Source: Ktedonosporobacter rubrisoli | Lineage (GTDB): Bacteria; Chloroflexota; Ktedonobacteria; Ktedonobacterales; Ktedonobacteraceae | Length of the DNA stretch: 64,000 nt | Assembly: GCF_004208415.1 (NCBI RefSeq) | Contig: NZ_CP035758.1 | Location: forward strand, 2,108,001 to 2,172,000 | Direction of reading: 5' to 3' | In this document: piece after piece, positions 8,729 through 17,471 of the stretch | Layout: every line of letters starts with the position of its first letter | Numbering within the stretch: the first letter of the stretch is position 1 | Position numbers and translations under genes: made by a program | Notes under the pieces: model-generated | Told to the model about the DNA's origin: nothing | Seen by the model: the letters and a program-made list of their open reading frames with translations, nothing else | Databases searched by the model: none

Positions 8729-10204
8729 TTACTCGGTCAGATGAACAGATATCGGTGTATTCATCGATTTGCGGGGGAAGAAAGTGACCGAGAGCCACAT
8801 GCCAAGGCTCACTATAGTAACTACCAGCAGCGAGATGACAAAGGCATGCGCATAGTTGTTCTCGCTTCCCAGCGCTGAGGCGAAGACGCTCCCAATCACT
8901 GCCACGCCCAGCGCATTGGCTACCTGCTGCGCCGTTGAATAGACACCCGAGGCCAGACCAACTACATCGCTCTCTATCTCCTCCAGAGCTCTGTTCATCA
9001 GAGGCGCGAACAGTACGCCTGCGCCGATCCCGATGATAAACAGCGCAACGAGCAGGGACCAGATGCCGTCTTTAGGGACTAGCAATTGTGTTGCTAGTAG
9101 GGTGGCCAGGTAACCAAGCGTAATGATAATCGTGGCTACGCGCAATGTCTTGTTCCCTAAAAGCTTTGTTATCTTCGGCGAGAAACCAGAGGTCACCATG
9201 AAGGAGAGGCCCATCACCGTTACGACCAGCCCCGATTGCAAGGGCGAAAAGCGCAGGCTCGACTGCAGGTAGAAGGCCAGAGTCAGGAGAACTGGAGCAT
9301 ACAGGCCCAGGTTCAGTGAGTTGGTGAAGATGCCCGCCATAAATGAGCGAGAGCGGAAGAGCGAGAATGAGACCAGCGGAAAGCCTCCACGGCTGCTCAG
9401 GCGCTGCTCATAGCGACCAAAGATGACAAAGAAGATAAGCGAGAGGCCGACTGATAGATAGGTCCACAGTGGCCAGCCTGTCTCACTCCCTTCGGTTAGC
9501 GGAAAGACGAGCAGGAAAAGCGCGAGTGAGAGCAACACAACGCCTTTCAGGTCGAGTTTGTGGGCTCCGGGTACACGCGATTCGCTTACCAGTGGGATCG
9601 AGGCAAGCGTAGCAATAATGCCAATCGGCACGTTGACAAGGAAAATCGTGCGCCAATCAAGCCCAAGAATGTTCCAGGCAATGAGGACGCCCCCGATGAG
9701 CTGGCCCATCATTGTGGCCAGACCAATCATCGAGCTATAGAAGCCAAGAGCTATGCCGCGCTCGGCCGGTGAAAAGGTTATCTGGATGATCGCGATTACC
9801 TGGGGAACCATCAGGGCTCCCAGGGCTCCTTGCAGGACGCGAAATATGATCAAAAGTGTGATATTAGGGGCGATACCGCAAAGCGCCGAGGCCAGCGTGA
9901 AGCCCACAATGCCGATCATGAAGATGCGCTTGCGCCCAAACTGATCGCCAAGGCGTCCTCCTGTCGTCAGGAATACCGCGTAGGCTAATGTATATCCTGC
10001 CGTCACCAGTTGGATCTCGGCAAAGTTGGCGCGCAAATTGCTTTCAATCGAAGGTACGGCTACATTGACGATATTGACGTCGAGTGCGCTCATAAAGGTT
10101 GCTAAAAGCACCGTGGCGAGCATCAACCAGCGCCGTGAATTCACAGGCTTGTCTAGTTTTACTGGCTCATCCGGAATAATCACAGCCTGTTCGCTTACGG
10201 ACAT
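8729..10204 (-). CDS. DHA2-family MFS drug exporter (EmrB/QacA type)
   Basis: A 491-residue transporter with 14 predicted helices. Diagnostic motifs are 'LDVNIVNVAVPSI' in helix 1, 'GRLGDQFGRKRIF' in the loop between helices 2 and 3, and 'LGFYSSMIGLATMMGQLIGG' in helix 5. It exports hydrophobic drugs or metabolites in exchange for protons. GAGGAG lies before the ATG. It is divergent from an ArsR-family regulator starting at 10607, which is a plausible controller. The start, length and motifs are all normal for the family. Confidence 0.92.
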   Translation of the reverse strand: MSVSEQAVIIPDEPVKLDKPVNSRRWLMLATVLLATFMSALDVNIVNVAVPSIESNLRANFAEIQLVTAGYTLAYAVFLTTGGRLGDQFGRKRIFMIGIVGFTLASALCGIAPNITLLIIFRVLQGALGALMVPQVIAIIQITFSPAERGIALGFYSSMIGLATMMGQLIGGVLIAWNILGLDWRTIFLVNVPIGIIATLASIPLVSESRVPGAHKLDLKGVVLLSLALFLLVFPLTEGSETGWPLWTYLSVGLSLIFFVIFGRYEQRLSSRGGFPLVSFSLFRSRSFMAGIFTNSLNLGLYAPVLLTLAFYLQSSLRFSPLQSGLVVTVMGLSFMVTSGFSPKITKLLGNKTLRVATIIITLGYLATLLATQLLVPKDGIWSLLVALFIIGIGAGVLFAPLMNRALEEIESDVVGLASGVYSTAQQVANALGVAVIGSVFASALGSENNYAHAFVISLLVVTIVSLGMWLSVTFFPRKSMNTPISVHLTE

Positions 10205-10606
10205 TAAAAAGCTCCTCTAGAAACCATGAACAAATTAGCTTCAGTTAGTGTAGAATTATAGAAAGCAGGCGGTTGATCTTGCCCGTTTCCCCTTTTGTCC
10301 CTTCGTCATTGCTGGAGAAACCTTACTTGGATTCTCAAGGCTTTGCAGTTCTCCACACTGGGAAGGGCAACCCCTTAACCTGGGGCGCGGGGCGGTGCCC
10401 CGATTGTTCTCCTCTTCTACGCCGCCGTCAGGCGGCCAAACAACCAGAACTGGAAAGCCCTGCTTGGATTCCTCGCTGACCTTGACAAGGAGGTTCGATT
10501 TGCAATAACATTTCAGTAAAGTCTGATGTATGGAATATATCATCAATGTATGATGTATGTCAAGCATCAGCCAGACATGTTATATGAAATGCGGTGGAAA
10601 TGAAAA
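10205..10606. other. Divergent regulatory region with GC-rich hairpins
   Basis: The spacer between the exporter and the ArsR gene. Near the ArsR gene, TGATGTATG occurs twice (10524-10532 and 10551-10559) within an AT-rich stretch, making a candidate operator. Between about 10260 and 10480 lies a GC-rich block with GGGGC-GGT-GCCCC and a perfect GCCGCC-GTCA-GGCGGC stem. This block has no convincing coding potential and resembles an intergenic repeat element, which I cannot confirm from one copy. Confidence 0.4.
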
Positions 10607-11305
10607 ATGGAAGGCAACGAGGCTCAATGCCAGATCGCGCAAGCGCTGGCCGATCCACTACGCTTGCATATCCTGCGGCACCTTAACGAGAGGCCTGCGA
10701 CAGTCTCTGAATTGCAGGCTATAACGGGAGAGTCCCAGTCGAAAATCTCAAATCACCTGGCCATCTTGCGCGAAAGAAAACTTGTCACAGCTACGCGTCA
10801 GTGCCGGCAAATGGTCTACGAGTTGCACGATACGTCTGTAACGCGGCTGCTGGCGGCACTCTCGCTGGTAGGTGCTGAAGCGCCTCAGCAAGAGCGAACC
10901 ATCTCCCAACTGGCCATAGCGCGTACTTGCTATGATCATCTAGCCGGGCGCGTGGGTACTGCCTTGAAGGATGCCCTGCTCCAACAAGATGCTCTTATTG
11001 TGATCGATGATACCTGGCTGGGCGTTCAGCCTGGCTCTCAAGCGCAAACAGTCTTCGCGCGCCTGGATATCGATCTAGCCGCCGCCAGGCGCGAAAGACG
11101 GCATTTAGTGAAATGTTGCCGGGACTGGACCGAACATCGCTGGCATGTGGGTGGTGCGCTTGGGGCGGCCCTGCTGGCTCAGTTCATCAAGCGTGGTTGG
11201 GTTGAGAAGCAAGAAGGCACACGTGCAGTCACTATCACCGATGAAGGAAAGCAGCAATTGCAGGTTCTCTTCGGCTTACCGGCGAATGTTTATGCAGGCG
11301 TTTAA
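10607..11305 (+). CDS. ArsR-family winged-helix regulator
   Basis: A 232-residue regulator. Residues about 5-90 form the ArsR DNA-binding domain ('ALADPLRLHILRHL', 'QSKISNHLAILRERKLV'). The long C-terminal part carries 'RTCYDHLAGRVG' and 'KCCRDWTEHR' with 'GGALGAAL', a pattern of larger ArsR members with a second winged domain. No classic ArsR metal site (CxCxxC) is seen, so the inducer may be organic. It faces away from the DHA2 exporter and is likely its regulator. Confidence is high for family, low for ligand. Confidence 0.87.
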   Translation: MEGNEAQCQIAQALADPLRLHILRHLNERPATVSELQAITGESQSKISNHLAILRERKLVTATRQCRQMVYELHDTSVTRLLAALSLVGAEAPQQERTISQLAIARTCYDHLAGRVGTALKDALLQQDALIVIDDTWLGVQPGSQAQTVFARLDIDLAAARRERRHLVKCCRDWTEHRWHVGGALGAALLAQFIKRGWVEKQEGTRAVTITDEGKQQLQVLFGLPANVYAGV

Positions 11306-11367
11306 GCTCATTCTCCAGTACACTATTATAAGCAAGCGCTGAGCAGAAAATAAGCGCTAAAGTACAA

Positions 11368-11414
11368 GGGTCAATACAATTTGGATACAGCAAGAGACTT
11401 GATTGTATTGACCC
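11368..11414. terminator. Bidirectional terminator hairpin
   Basis: Perfect 13-bp arms at 11368-11380 and 11402-11414 (GGGTCAATACAAT and its complement) with a 21-base loop. They lie between the convergent ArsR gene and the ABC operon. Confidence 0.65.
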
Positions 11415-11453
11415 GGATTAAAGTAAGCTTTTTATGCGCCGAAGCATGGCTGC

Positions 11454-12194
11454 TCAGGCGATATCTTTGCGCGCAAAATCGCTTCCTCCGGCTATACTTA
11501 AGGCCAGGCCAAGCAGGCAGAGCGGAAACAGCAGAATAGAATTGATTTCAACATGCTCGTGCAGCGGAAATACTGTCAGATTCAACACAACTAACGGGAA
11601 TGTCCAGGGCGTAATGTAATTGGTCCAGAGCCCCACGCTGATAAAGGTGACATAGGTCCCTACTATACCCAGACCCACGGAAAGCGTCACGCTACGTGCT
11701 CGCAAGGCTATCCAGTAATGAAGTCCCAGGATCGGCAGCGTCATAGGCAAAAAAGTGATGAAAAGCAAAAACAGTGAACCCCAGGGGATAGGCCCGGGCA
11801 GCGCAAGCAATTCCAGGCCGAGAGCCGTGCCCACAAGATAGATGAGCTGAGCGATCAAAGCCAGAGCACATACGACCAGCAACTTGCAGGTATAGATAGA
11901 AGCTCGTGGTAGGGGCTGAATGAGCAATTGTTTCCAGGCCAGGCTATCCACCGATGTGGCGATAGAGGCTATAACCGCCAGGAAGAGTGGCAGGATCAGC
12001 GAGCACCAATCAAACAAGCTGTTCAATAAGAGACTCTCCCAATGCCAACGACCACGGCTGGTGAGTGGATTCTTCTCGTACCAGAAAAAAAAGGTCATCA
12101 TGCAAGCAAAGGCCAGAGGTAAGAGGCAGCAGATGAGAGGGATCAAGGTTCTTTTGTATTTCAATAGTTCGGCGACAAGGATGCGCATAAACAT
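11454..12194 (-). CDS. ABC-2 type permease, lantibiotic-immunity-like
   Basis: A 246-residue membrane protein with six predicted helices. It begins with the amphipathic 'ILVAELLKYKRT' element typical of BcrB/MutG-like permeases, whose ATPase partner is encoded nearby. It is the last gene of a six-gene operon running from 16299 down to 11454. Together with the next permease (12242-12958) and the ATPase, it probably forms a heteromeric exporter or immunity pump. The substrate may be a peptide antibiotic or lipid; this is inference from family. Confidence 0.83.
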   Translation of the reverse strand: MFMRILVAELLKYKRTLIPLICCLLPLAFACMMTFFFWYEKNPLTSRGRWHWESLLLNSLFDWCSLILPLFLAVIASIATSVDSLAWKQLLIQPLPRASIYTCKLLVVCALALIAQLIYLVGTALGLELLALPGPIPWGSLFLLFITFLPMTLPILGLHYWIALRARSVTLSVGLGIVGTYVTFISVGLWTNYITPWTFPLVVLNLTVFPLHEHVEINSILLFPLCLLGLALSIAGGSDFARKDIA

Positions 12195-12241
12195 AACATT
12201 TCTCCAGTGAGCTTCTTGTTAACTCTTGTGTCTTGTAGTAA

Positions 12242-12958
12242 TCAGGCCGTCAGCTCTCTATGCACAAAATCGAGCATACCCAACATAGTCAAAACTAGTC
12301 CCATGGCGATACCAACCAGTAGATAGTTTGTATCGGGTGGATGTACTTTGCCGTGCACCTGGTAGCTGATCACATAGCACCAGGGCAGGTAATACCAGGT
12401 TGTGGAACTTGAGGCGAGCAGTCCGATGATTATGCCTAGAATGCCCAGGCTGGTGGGGACCAGAAAGTGCCGAAAGCGCGTTGAAATCCATAGATGGAGC
12501 GCGCTCACCGGCAAGAGTGCCAGGACTGAGATTCCCGTGAAGCCCCACAGGCTTAGCCAGGGCTCAATGCCGGGTAGGCCGAGCAGCGTGCCAACCAGCC
12601 ACATCAAGAGATCGAGGATGCAGCCCATGCCAATGATAAACAGGTTTATTGCTACAAGTTTGGCAAGGTAGAGCCAGCTGCGAGCTACCGGCTGCGCCAT
12701 GAGCATCTTCCAGGAATCGTTTTCCAAGGCACAGCTCATGGCTGCAATTAATGCAGTCAGTGGAATGACCATGAAGAGGCCCCAGTTTGTGCTGTACTGG
12801 ATCATAAACATACGGGTTGTCTCGGCTGTACGCGGCTCGCCGATATAGGGGCGCATAGCCGCAAAGCCGACAAAAACAGGAGCCACGATACAGATAAGCA
12901 GCAAGGTAGAGCGCTTATATTTATGTAGCTCTGCAGAAAGGCAACGCAAAAATGCCAT
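12242..12958 (-). CDS. ABC-2 type permease, lantibiotic-immunity-like (second subunit)
   Basis: A 238-residue membrane protein with six predicted helices and the same start pattern ('LSAELHKYKRS') as its neighbour, of which it is a diverged paralogue. Its ATG lies 4 bases past the TAG that would end the ATPase in the restored frame (12963-12965), and its GGAAAGGAG ribosome site sits inside the end of that frame. The ATPase frame continuing to this junction would give ordinary translational coupling. It is the likely partner of the 11454-12194 permease. Confidence 0.83.
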   Translation of the reverse strand: MAFLRCLSAELHKYKRSTLLLICIVAPVFVGFAAMRPYIGEPRTAETTRMFMIQYSTNWGLFMVIPLTALIAAMSCALENDSWKMLMAQPVARSWLYLAKLVAINLFIIGMGCILDLLMWLVGTLLGLPGIEPWLSLWGFTGISVLALLPVSALHLWISTRFRHFLVPTSLGILGIIIGLLASSSTTWYYLPWCYVISYQVHGKVHPPDTNYLLVGIAMGLVLTMLGMLDFVHRELTA

Positions 12959-12988
12959 GGTGCTACTCCTTTCCTGCCGGCTGACTGG

Positions 12989-13885
12989 TTAAGGTAAAGT
13001 ACAGGTTTTCGAGGGAGCTTTCTTCGGGGCAAGATGCAGAATATCTATGCCTGCACTTACCAGGCATTGCGCAATGAAGGGAATCGCCTCGTGTGGAGCA
13101 TGCACGATGAAGCTCTCTTGTCCTCTTGGCGTTATCTGAAAAGATGTGAGTTGCAGCGCTGTGCGAGCCGCTTCGGCCTTAGTGGTTTTGAGGACAATGC
13201 GCGCGTGAACCATATGGCGCAATTGTTCCATGGAGCCCTGAAAGAGCAGATTGCCTTTACTGAGAATCGCCGTATGCGTTACCATCATCTCAACTTCGCT
13301 TAATAAATGGCTGGAGATAACTACAGTTGCCCCGTAGAGCGAGGGTAGCCTTTTGATAAACTCGCGCATCTCCCGTATCCCCGAAGGATCGAGTCCATTG
13401 GTAGGCTCGTCAAGGATAAGCAGCTCGGGTTGACCCAGCAAGACACCAGCCATTGCCAGGCGCTGCTTCATGCCCAACGAATAGGTGGCGGCCCTACGAC
13501 GGGCCACATCGCTCAAGCCGACCAGCTCTAACATCTCGCCTATGCGCTTTTTGGGAATATTGCGCATCTGCCTTATCACTTCTAGATTTTCTGCGCCTGT
13601 AAGATGACCATAAAAGGAAGGATTCTCGATCAGGGCGCCAATTTTTGCCAGTATGGCGCTTCGGTTGGCGGCCAGGGGCTGGCCAAAAAGTCGAGCCTCT
13701 CCGGCGCTGGGCTTTTGCAGTCCCAGCAAAAGGCGCATAAGCGTCGTCTTGCCAGCTCCATTCTCGCCCAGCAGGCCGAAGATCTGGCCTTGCTGGACCT
13801 GGAGGCTAACGTTATTCAAGGCGATTTTTTCAGCATATTGCTTAGTCAGACCATATGTCTGGATGATAGGTATTGTACTTTGCAT
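12989..13885 (-). CDS. ABC transporter ATPase (BcrA-like) with frameshifted C-terminus
   Basis: 298 residues as read. Walker A is 'GLLGENGAGKTTLM', the signature 'YSLGMKQRLA', Walker B 'LLILDEPTNGLDPSG' and the switch His is in 'ISSHLL'. The last residues, after 'HLAP', are unlike the family. A -1 shift near 13022-13026 replaces them with 'EESSLENLYFTLTSQ', the expected ending of BcrA-type ATPases, and moves the stop to 12963-12965 beside the next gene. Either a base has been lost here, the sequence has an error, or frameshifting is used. It energises the two adjacent permeases. Confidence 0.85.
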   Translation of the reverse strand: MQSTIPIIQTYGLTKQYAEKIALNNVSLQVQQGQIFGLLGENGAGKTTLMRLLLGLQKPSAGEARLFGQPLAANRSAILAKIGALIENPSFYGHLTGAENLEVIRQMRNIPKKRIGEMLELVGLSDVARRRAATYSLGMKQRLAMAGVLLGQPELLILDEPTNGLDPSGIREMREFIKRLPSLYGATVVISSHLLSEVEMMVTHTAILSKGNLLFQGSMEQLRHMVHARIVLKTTKAEAARTALQLTSFQITPRGQESFIVHAPHEAIPFIAQCLVSAGIDILHLAPKKAPSKTCTLP

Positions 13886-13950
13886 GAATATTTCCTATAG
13901 CCGTGATATTGATAAACAATGAGCTCTTTCATAAGCCTGATCGCATGTGC

Positions 13951-14736
13951 TCAGCGCCTCAACTGCAGTTGCTCCTGAACGCCTGCAAAAGCGGCAATGA
14001 TCAGCATGGCTAACCCGACTAATAGGGCGATGCTGAGCAAGGCATCGCCAGTAGTGGATACGGAATTGCCCCAGTAGTGCAGGCCGAAGAAGGCATTGAG
14101 GGCAGTGCCACCGATCGGCGTCAAAACTGTTCCGCTTAGGGTTGGGATGGTACTGGTAGTCGAGAGCATGTTGCCCCATAACCAGTAGCCTAGCAACAGG
14201 CAGCGATAGAGTGGAGTCCAGATGAAAGCGGGACAGATCAGAGAGAAGGCATTGACGAAAAGGATACCGGGTAAAAGCACGCTTGCAAATGCCTCAAGAC
14301 CGCTTAGCCAGACCTTCAGAACGTGGGTCGCGAGAAAAAGGATGCCGATGTTTAGCCAGTAGCAGAGCGCGAAAGGGAGTAAGGCCGCTAGCGTGCTGCC
14401 CAGGTATGGGCCCAAAAAGCGTATATCGGCCCTGGCAGGAGTCGCCGCAAAAAGATCCTGGACATGATAGTGCCGGTCACGCGGCAGGCGATCCGCGATC
14501 AGCATACCAATAGCCACCGGCCATGTGCTCTGCTGGGGAATCAGGAAGCTTCCCAGCAGCGAGGAGAGCGATATAGCTTGCCAGGGGGCTGTTAGCGCGT
14601 GCCACATATTCCAGGAGACACATAGCCAGAGCACCAATGGAATAGCCCAGTTGAGCGGGCGTCTTATCTGCATTAAAAATTCATATTTGCCCGCATAGAG
14701 CAATAAGTTTAGCTGCCTCACCTTAAATCCTCTCAA
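13951..14736 (-). CDS. Multi-pass membrane protein of the ABC operon
   Basis: A 261-residue protein with about six hydrophobic helices ('PLVLWLCVSWNMW', 'LAALLPFALCYWL', 'IALLVGLAMLIIAAF'). It starts 'LLLYAGKYEFLMQIRRP', like the cytoplasmic lead-in of ABC-2 permeases. It lies between the anti-sigma factor and the ATPase with short gaps on both sides. It is probably an additional permease-like subunit, but no conserved ABC-2 motif is diagnostic, so the call stays general. Confidence 0.75.
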   Translation of the reverse strand: MRGFKVRQLNLLLYAGKYEFLMQIRRPLNWAIPLVLWLCVSWNMWHALTAPWQAISLSSLLGSFLIPQQSTWPVAIGMLIADRLPRDRHYHVQDLFAATPARADIRFLGPYLGSTLAALLPFALCYWLNIGILFLATHVLKVWLSGLEAFASVLLPGILFVNAFSLICPAFIWTPLYRCLLLGYWLWGNMLSTTSTIPTLSGTVLTPIGGTALNAFFGLHYWGNSVSTTGDALLSIALLVGLAMLIIAAFAGVQEQLQLRR

Positions 14737-14753
14737 GATGTCTGTCTATGCCC

Positions 14754-15695
14754 TTACTCATCGCTGGGCTGGACTATGCGCGGTGTTAATAGGATAGCGA
14801 CGGCAACGCAGAGCAATGCCCCTAGCAGCATGGCCGGGTTGGTTTGCCAGACACTATTGAGGTGTATCCGCGTGATGAGCGGAATGTTGTGCTGCAGAGA
14901 GATATCAATAGCCTGTGCCAGCTCTACACAGAGACTGCCCAGCAAAGCCAGACCTGAACTGACAAGCATGGATAGGGCCAGGGTAAGCGCAGCTACCAGC
15001 ATGACGGGTCCGAACCACATCAGGATGATGCTTGTCAGGTTGCCTCCGTACACTAAAGCGATCAGCACAGATATACAGCCAGCAAGCAGCATGTTGTAGC
15101 CAACCACGAGCAGAAAACGTAGGAGCATAATAAATCTGAGCGAGGTGGGCGTGGCTTGCGTAAGCTCGGCCGCGTGATCGTATCGATTGCCATGCATAAA
15201 GGTGATGCTGGAGGCCGCTGAGAGAGTGCTGCAGAAGGCCAGGATGGTCGCGCGAACCTCAAACGGGCTCGCCTTTATCGATAGGATAAAGATACAGGCG
15301 ATAAGATTGAACAAGGCAGTAATCAGCCAGATATTCCGGGGCAAAATACGGAATTGGCGGATAAAGAGCGCCAAGCCATGCAGGAGCGCGCCTTGCACTG
15401 TAGCGCTATGGGAGACGCGTGGCCGCGTGGCTTGTTGTGCCTGGGGTGTATCTTCGCTCTGGATCAGCTTAGCCATCTCATTCCAGGCGCTAGCAAATGA
15501 ACTAACAGGCTGTATCTGCCCATCAACAGCGCGTACAACTGTAGCAAGGTCCTGCCACAGAACAAGCTCTTGCCGACAATTGCTGCAACTGGCCAGGTGT
15601 TCCTCGAATTGGGCCTGCTCATTTGCCGGGAGTGTCCCATTGCTATACCAGGCAAACTTTGCAGACCAATCCTGACATACGACGTCATTGGCCAT
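14754..15695 (-). CDS. Zinc-finger (zf-HC2) membrane anti-sigma factor
   Basis: About 313 residues. The N-terminal 80 residues hold the anti-sigma zinc motif 'HLASCSNC' (H-x3-C-x2-C), which binds ECF sigma factors. A linker is followed by about six hydrophobic helices from residue 115 to the end, more than the single helix of typical members. The ATG at 15695 has GGAGGAAGGAG upstream and overlaps the last 11 bases of the sigma gene, so translation is coupled. It should hold the sigma factor inactive at the membrane until a signal, perhaps envelope stress, is sensed. Confidence 0.85.
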   Translation of the reverse strand: MANDVVCQDWSAKFAWYSNGTLPANEQAQFEEHLASCSNCRQELVLWQDLATVVRAVDGQIQPVSSFASAWNEMAKLIQSEDTPQAQQATRPRVSHSATVQGALLHGLALFIRQFRILPRNIWLITALFNLIACIFILSIKASPFEVRATILAFCSTLSAASSITFMHGNRYDHAAELTQATPTSLRFIMLLRFLLVVGYNMLLAGCISVLIALVYGGNLTSIILMWFGPVMLVAALTLALSMLVSSGLALLGSLCVELAQAIDISLQHNIPLITRIHLNSVWQTNPAMLLGALLCVAVAILLTPRIVQPSDE

Positions 15696-16299
15696 ATATA
15701 TTCGCTCCTTCCTCCCGGTTCTGCCGCAATAGAGCGAGCAAGGCACGTCGAGCATAGTTAACGCGACTTTTCACGGTCCCAACGGGCACATTGAGAATAC
15801 GGGCGACCTCGGCTAGTGAGAAGCCTTGCAGGCAAACCAGATTGAGCACAGCTTGATGTTGGGCTGAGAGGCGCTGGAAGACTTCGCTCAGCGTGAGCAT
15901 ATCAAGGATCGCATTCTCATGTGAAGAGGTGCTCAGTGTCTCCTGACCTTCACCATCCGCGCTTTCCTCGGTGAGGAGACTTTCTTGGTGATCGTGCTGG
16001 CTGCGCCGCGCGTTAAGGGCCTGGTAGTGAGCGATGCTAAAGATCCGGGTTGCCACGCTGGCCTCGGCCCGATAGGTATGCGCATTACGCCAGACGCTCA
16101 GAAAAACATCCTGCGTAATTTCCTCTGCTTTATATGGATCTTTTCCCAACTGTAGCCAGAGATAGCCATAAATGCGAGGGCGGTAGGTGGCATAGAGTTG
16201 TTTGAATGACTCCTGATCCCCTTTGCGAATCCGAGCCAGCCACGCGCGATCGCGCTGGATATCAGTTTGCATGCAGCTTCGTGCTCTTTTCCCTTCCAT
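15685..16299 (-). CDS. ECF-type RNA polymerase sigma factor
   Basis: A 204-residue sigma-70 family factor. Region 2 includes 'YATYRPRIYGYLWLQ' and 'AEEITQDVFLSVWRN'. Region 4 includes 'RLSAQHQAVLNLVCLQGFSLAEVARIL' in two halves and the helix-turn-helix 'VPVGTVKSRVNYARRAL'. It is the first gene of the operon and is followed, with overlap, by its anti-sigma factor. A later ATG at 16272 is also possible. It likely drives its own operon and so controls the ABC system in response to an envelope signal. Confidence 0.92.
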   Translation of the reverse strand: MEGKRARSCMQTDIQRDRAWLARIRKGDQESFKQLYATYRPRIYGYLWLQLGKDPYKAEEITQDVFLSVWRNAHTYRAEASVATRIFSIAHYQALNARRSQHDHQESLLTEESADGEGQETLSTSSHENAILDMLTLSEVFQRLSAQHQAVLNLVCLQGFSLAEVARILNVPVGTVKSRVNYARRALLALLRQNREEGANIYGQ

Positions 16300-16334
16300 C
16301 GTTAATGCTAACCATTTTCCAGGTTATCTACAAG

Positions 16335-16364
16335 TGTAGTAACACAAACTGCTCGTAAGGTTCA
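16335..16364 (-). promoter_or_regulatory. Candidate ECF-type promoter of the sigma operon
   Basis: On the minus strand TGAACC (16359-16364) is followed 16 bases later by TTACTACA, about 35 bases before the sigma gene start. TGAACC-like -35 elements are common for ECF sigma factors. This would fit autoregulation, but it is a short match. Confidence 0.35.
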
Positions 16365-16392
16365 AACAGCTCGGGCTATTTCTCAAAAAGCA

Positions 16393-16473
16393 TTGACAAT
16401 AGTTCCTTTCTCATCTATACTTGATGCGTAAACGATTAACAAGTTAATTATATACGAGTTAATTAACTTGTTA
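16393..16473 (+). promoter_or_regulatory. Sigma-70 promoter with a long MarR-type palindrome
   Basis: TTGACA (16393-16398) and TATACT (16416-16421) are 17 bp apart. Downstream, TAACAAGTTAATTA at 16437-16450 is exactly complementary in reverse to 16460-16473, with a 9-base spacer. The palindrome sits just after the expected transcription start, where a bound repressor would block elongation or clearance. The MarR gene in the same operon is the likely binder. Confidence 0.72.
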
Positions 16474-16493
16474 CTGAAGAAAGGATAGAGCTG

Positions 16494-17444
16494 ATGAAAG
16501 CCGCTGTTCTGCATGTGCCCGGAGAAGCACCTCGTTTTGAAGAGTTTCCTGAGCCTGTTCCCGCGCAAGATGAGATGCTTGTTCAGGTCAAGGCAGCTCC
16601 CTTAACCAATCTTAGCAAGATGAGAGCAAACGCAGCTCACACATTTCCTGTTGTATGTGGAGTCAACGGGGTGGCCTTACTTGAAGATGGGACGCGAGTA
16701 TACTGTGGCGGCTGTCGAGGCCCGTATGGTATGATGGCTGAGCGCAGCGTTGTAACGCTTGCGTGGTGTCTACCCATCCCTGACGAGGTTGACGATCTGA
16801 CTGCTGCCGCCTTGCCTAACGCCGCTCTAGCTTCCTGGCTAGCCCTGGTTTTTCGCGCGCGCTTGCGGCCAGGTGAAACTGTCTTGATTCTTGGCGCGAC
16901 TGGCGTTTCTGGTAGGCTTGCTATTCAGGTTGCCAGGCAGCTAGGCGCCGGACGCGTTGTGGCAACCGGGCGCAATGAAGGCAGCTTTCCTAGCTTGCTT
17001 GAGCTTGGGGCAGATGCCGTAATCTCTCTGGGCCAGACGGATCAAGCTCTGACTGAAGCGTTTGCTCACGAAGCTGCTCGGGGTCCATTTGATATCATTC
17101 TTGATTTCTTGTGGGGGCATCCAACCGAAGTATTGATGAAGGCTTTAAACCGTCAAGAGGTGATGGCCAGAGCATCTCGTATCCGTTTTGTTTCCATTGG
17201 GGAGATGGCTGGATCAACCGCCTCTATTCCGGTGGCAAGCTTACACAGTTCGGGACTGGAAATCTCAGGAAGCGGCGGTGGTAGCCTTAGCCATCAGGAA
17301 CTTCTTGAAATCTTTCCTCGCATGTTTGCGCTTGCGGCACAAGGGAAGCTGCGTATAGATATTGAGGCGCTCCCTCTGGCTGAGGTGGAAAACGCCTGGT
17401 CGCGCCAGGATACGCAAGGAAAGCGCCTTGTTTTCCTCCCTTGA
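16494..17444 (+). CDS. MDR-superfamily NAD(P)H-dependent oxidoreductase (quinone reductase-like)
   Basis: A 316-residue medium-chain dehydrogenase/reductase. The N-terminal half is the GroES-like substrate domain ('MKAAVLHVPGEAPRFEEFP'). The Rossmann domain begins with 'VLILGATGVSGRLAIQVARQLGA'. No catalytic or structural zinc ligands are evident, fitting the quinone reductase/crotonyl-CoA reductase-like branch. AAAGGA precedes the ATG. It is co-transcribed with a MarR regulator starting shortly downstream, a common pairing for detoxification of quinones or reactive electrophiles. The exact substrate is unknown. Confidence 0.87.
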   Translation: MKAAVLHVPGEAPRFEEFPEPVPAQDEMLVQVKAAPLTNLSKMRANAAHTFPVVCGVNGVALLEDGTRVYCGGCRGPYGMMAERSVVTLAWCLPIPDEVDDLTAAALPNAALASWLALVFRARLRPGETVLILGATGVSGRLAIQVARQLGAGRVVATGRNEGSFPSLLELGADAVISLGQTDQALTEAFAHEAARGPFDIILDFLWGHPTEVLMKALNRQEVMARASRIRFVSIGEMAGSTASIPVASLHSSGLEISGSGGGSLSHQELLEIFPRMFALAAQGKLRIDIEALPLAEVENAWSRQDTQGKRLVFLP

Positions 17445-17471
17445 GATAAAATGACGAAAGAGGAAGAGAGT

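Noticed and set aside
16327..16340. CTAC-N4-GTAG near the sigma gene as another TetR operator
   Set aside because: The spacing and flanks differ from the TCTAC-N3-GTAGA sites at 817-859, so it is not the same motif.
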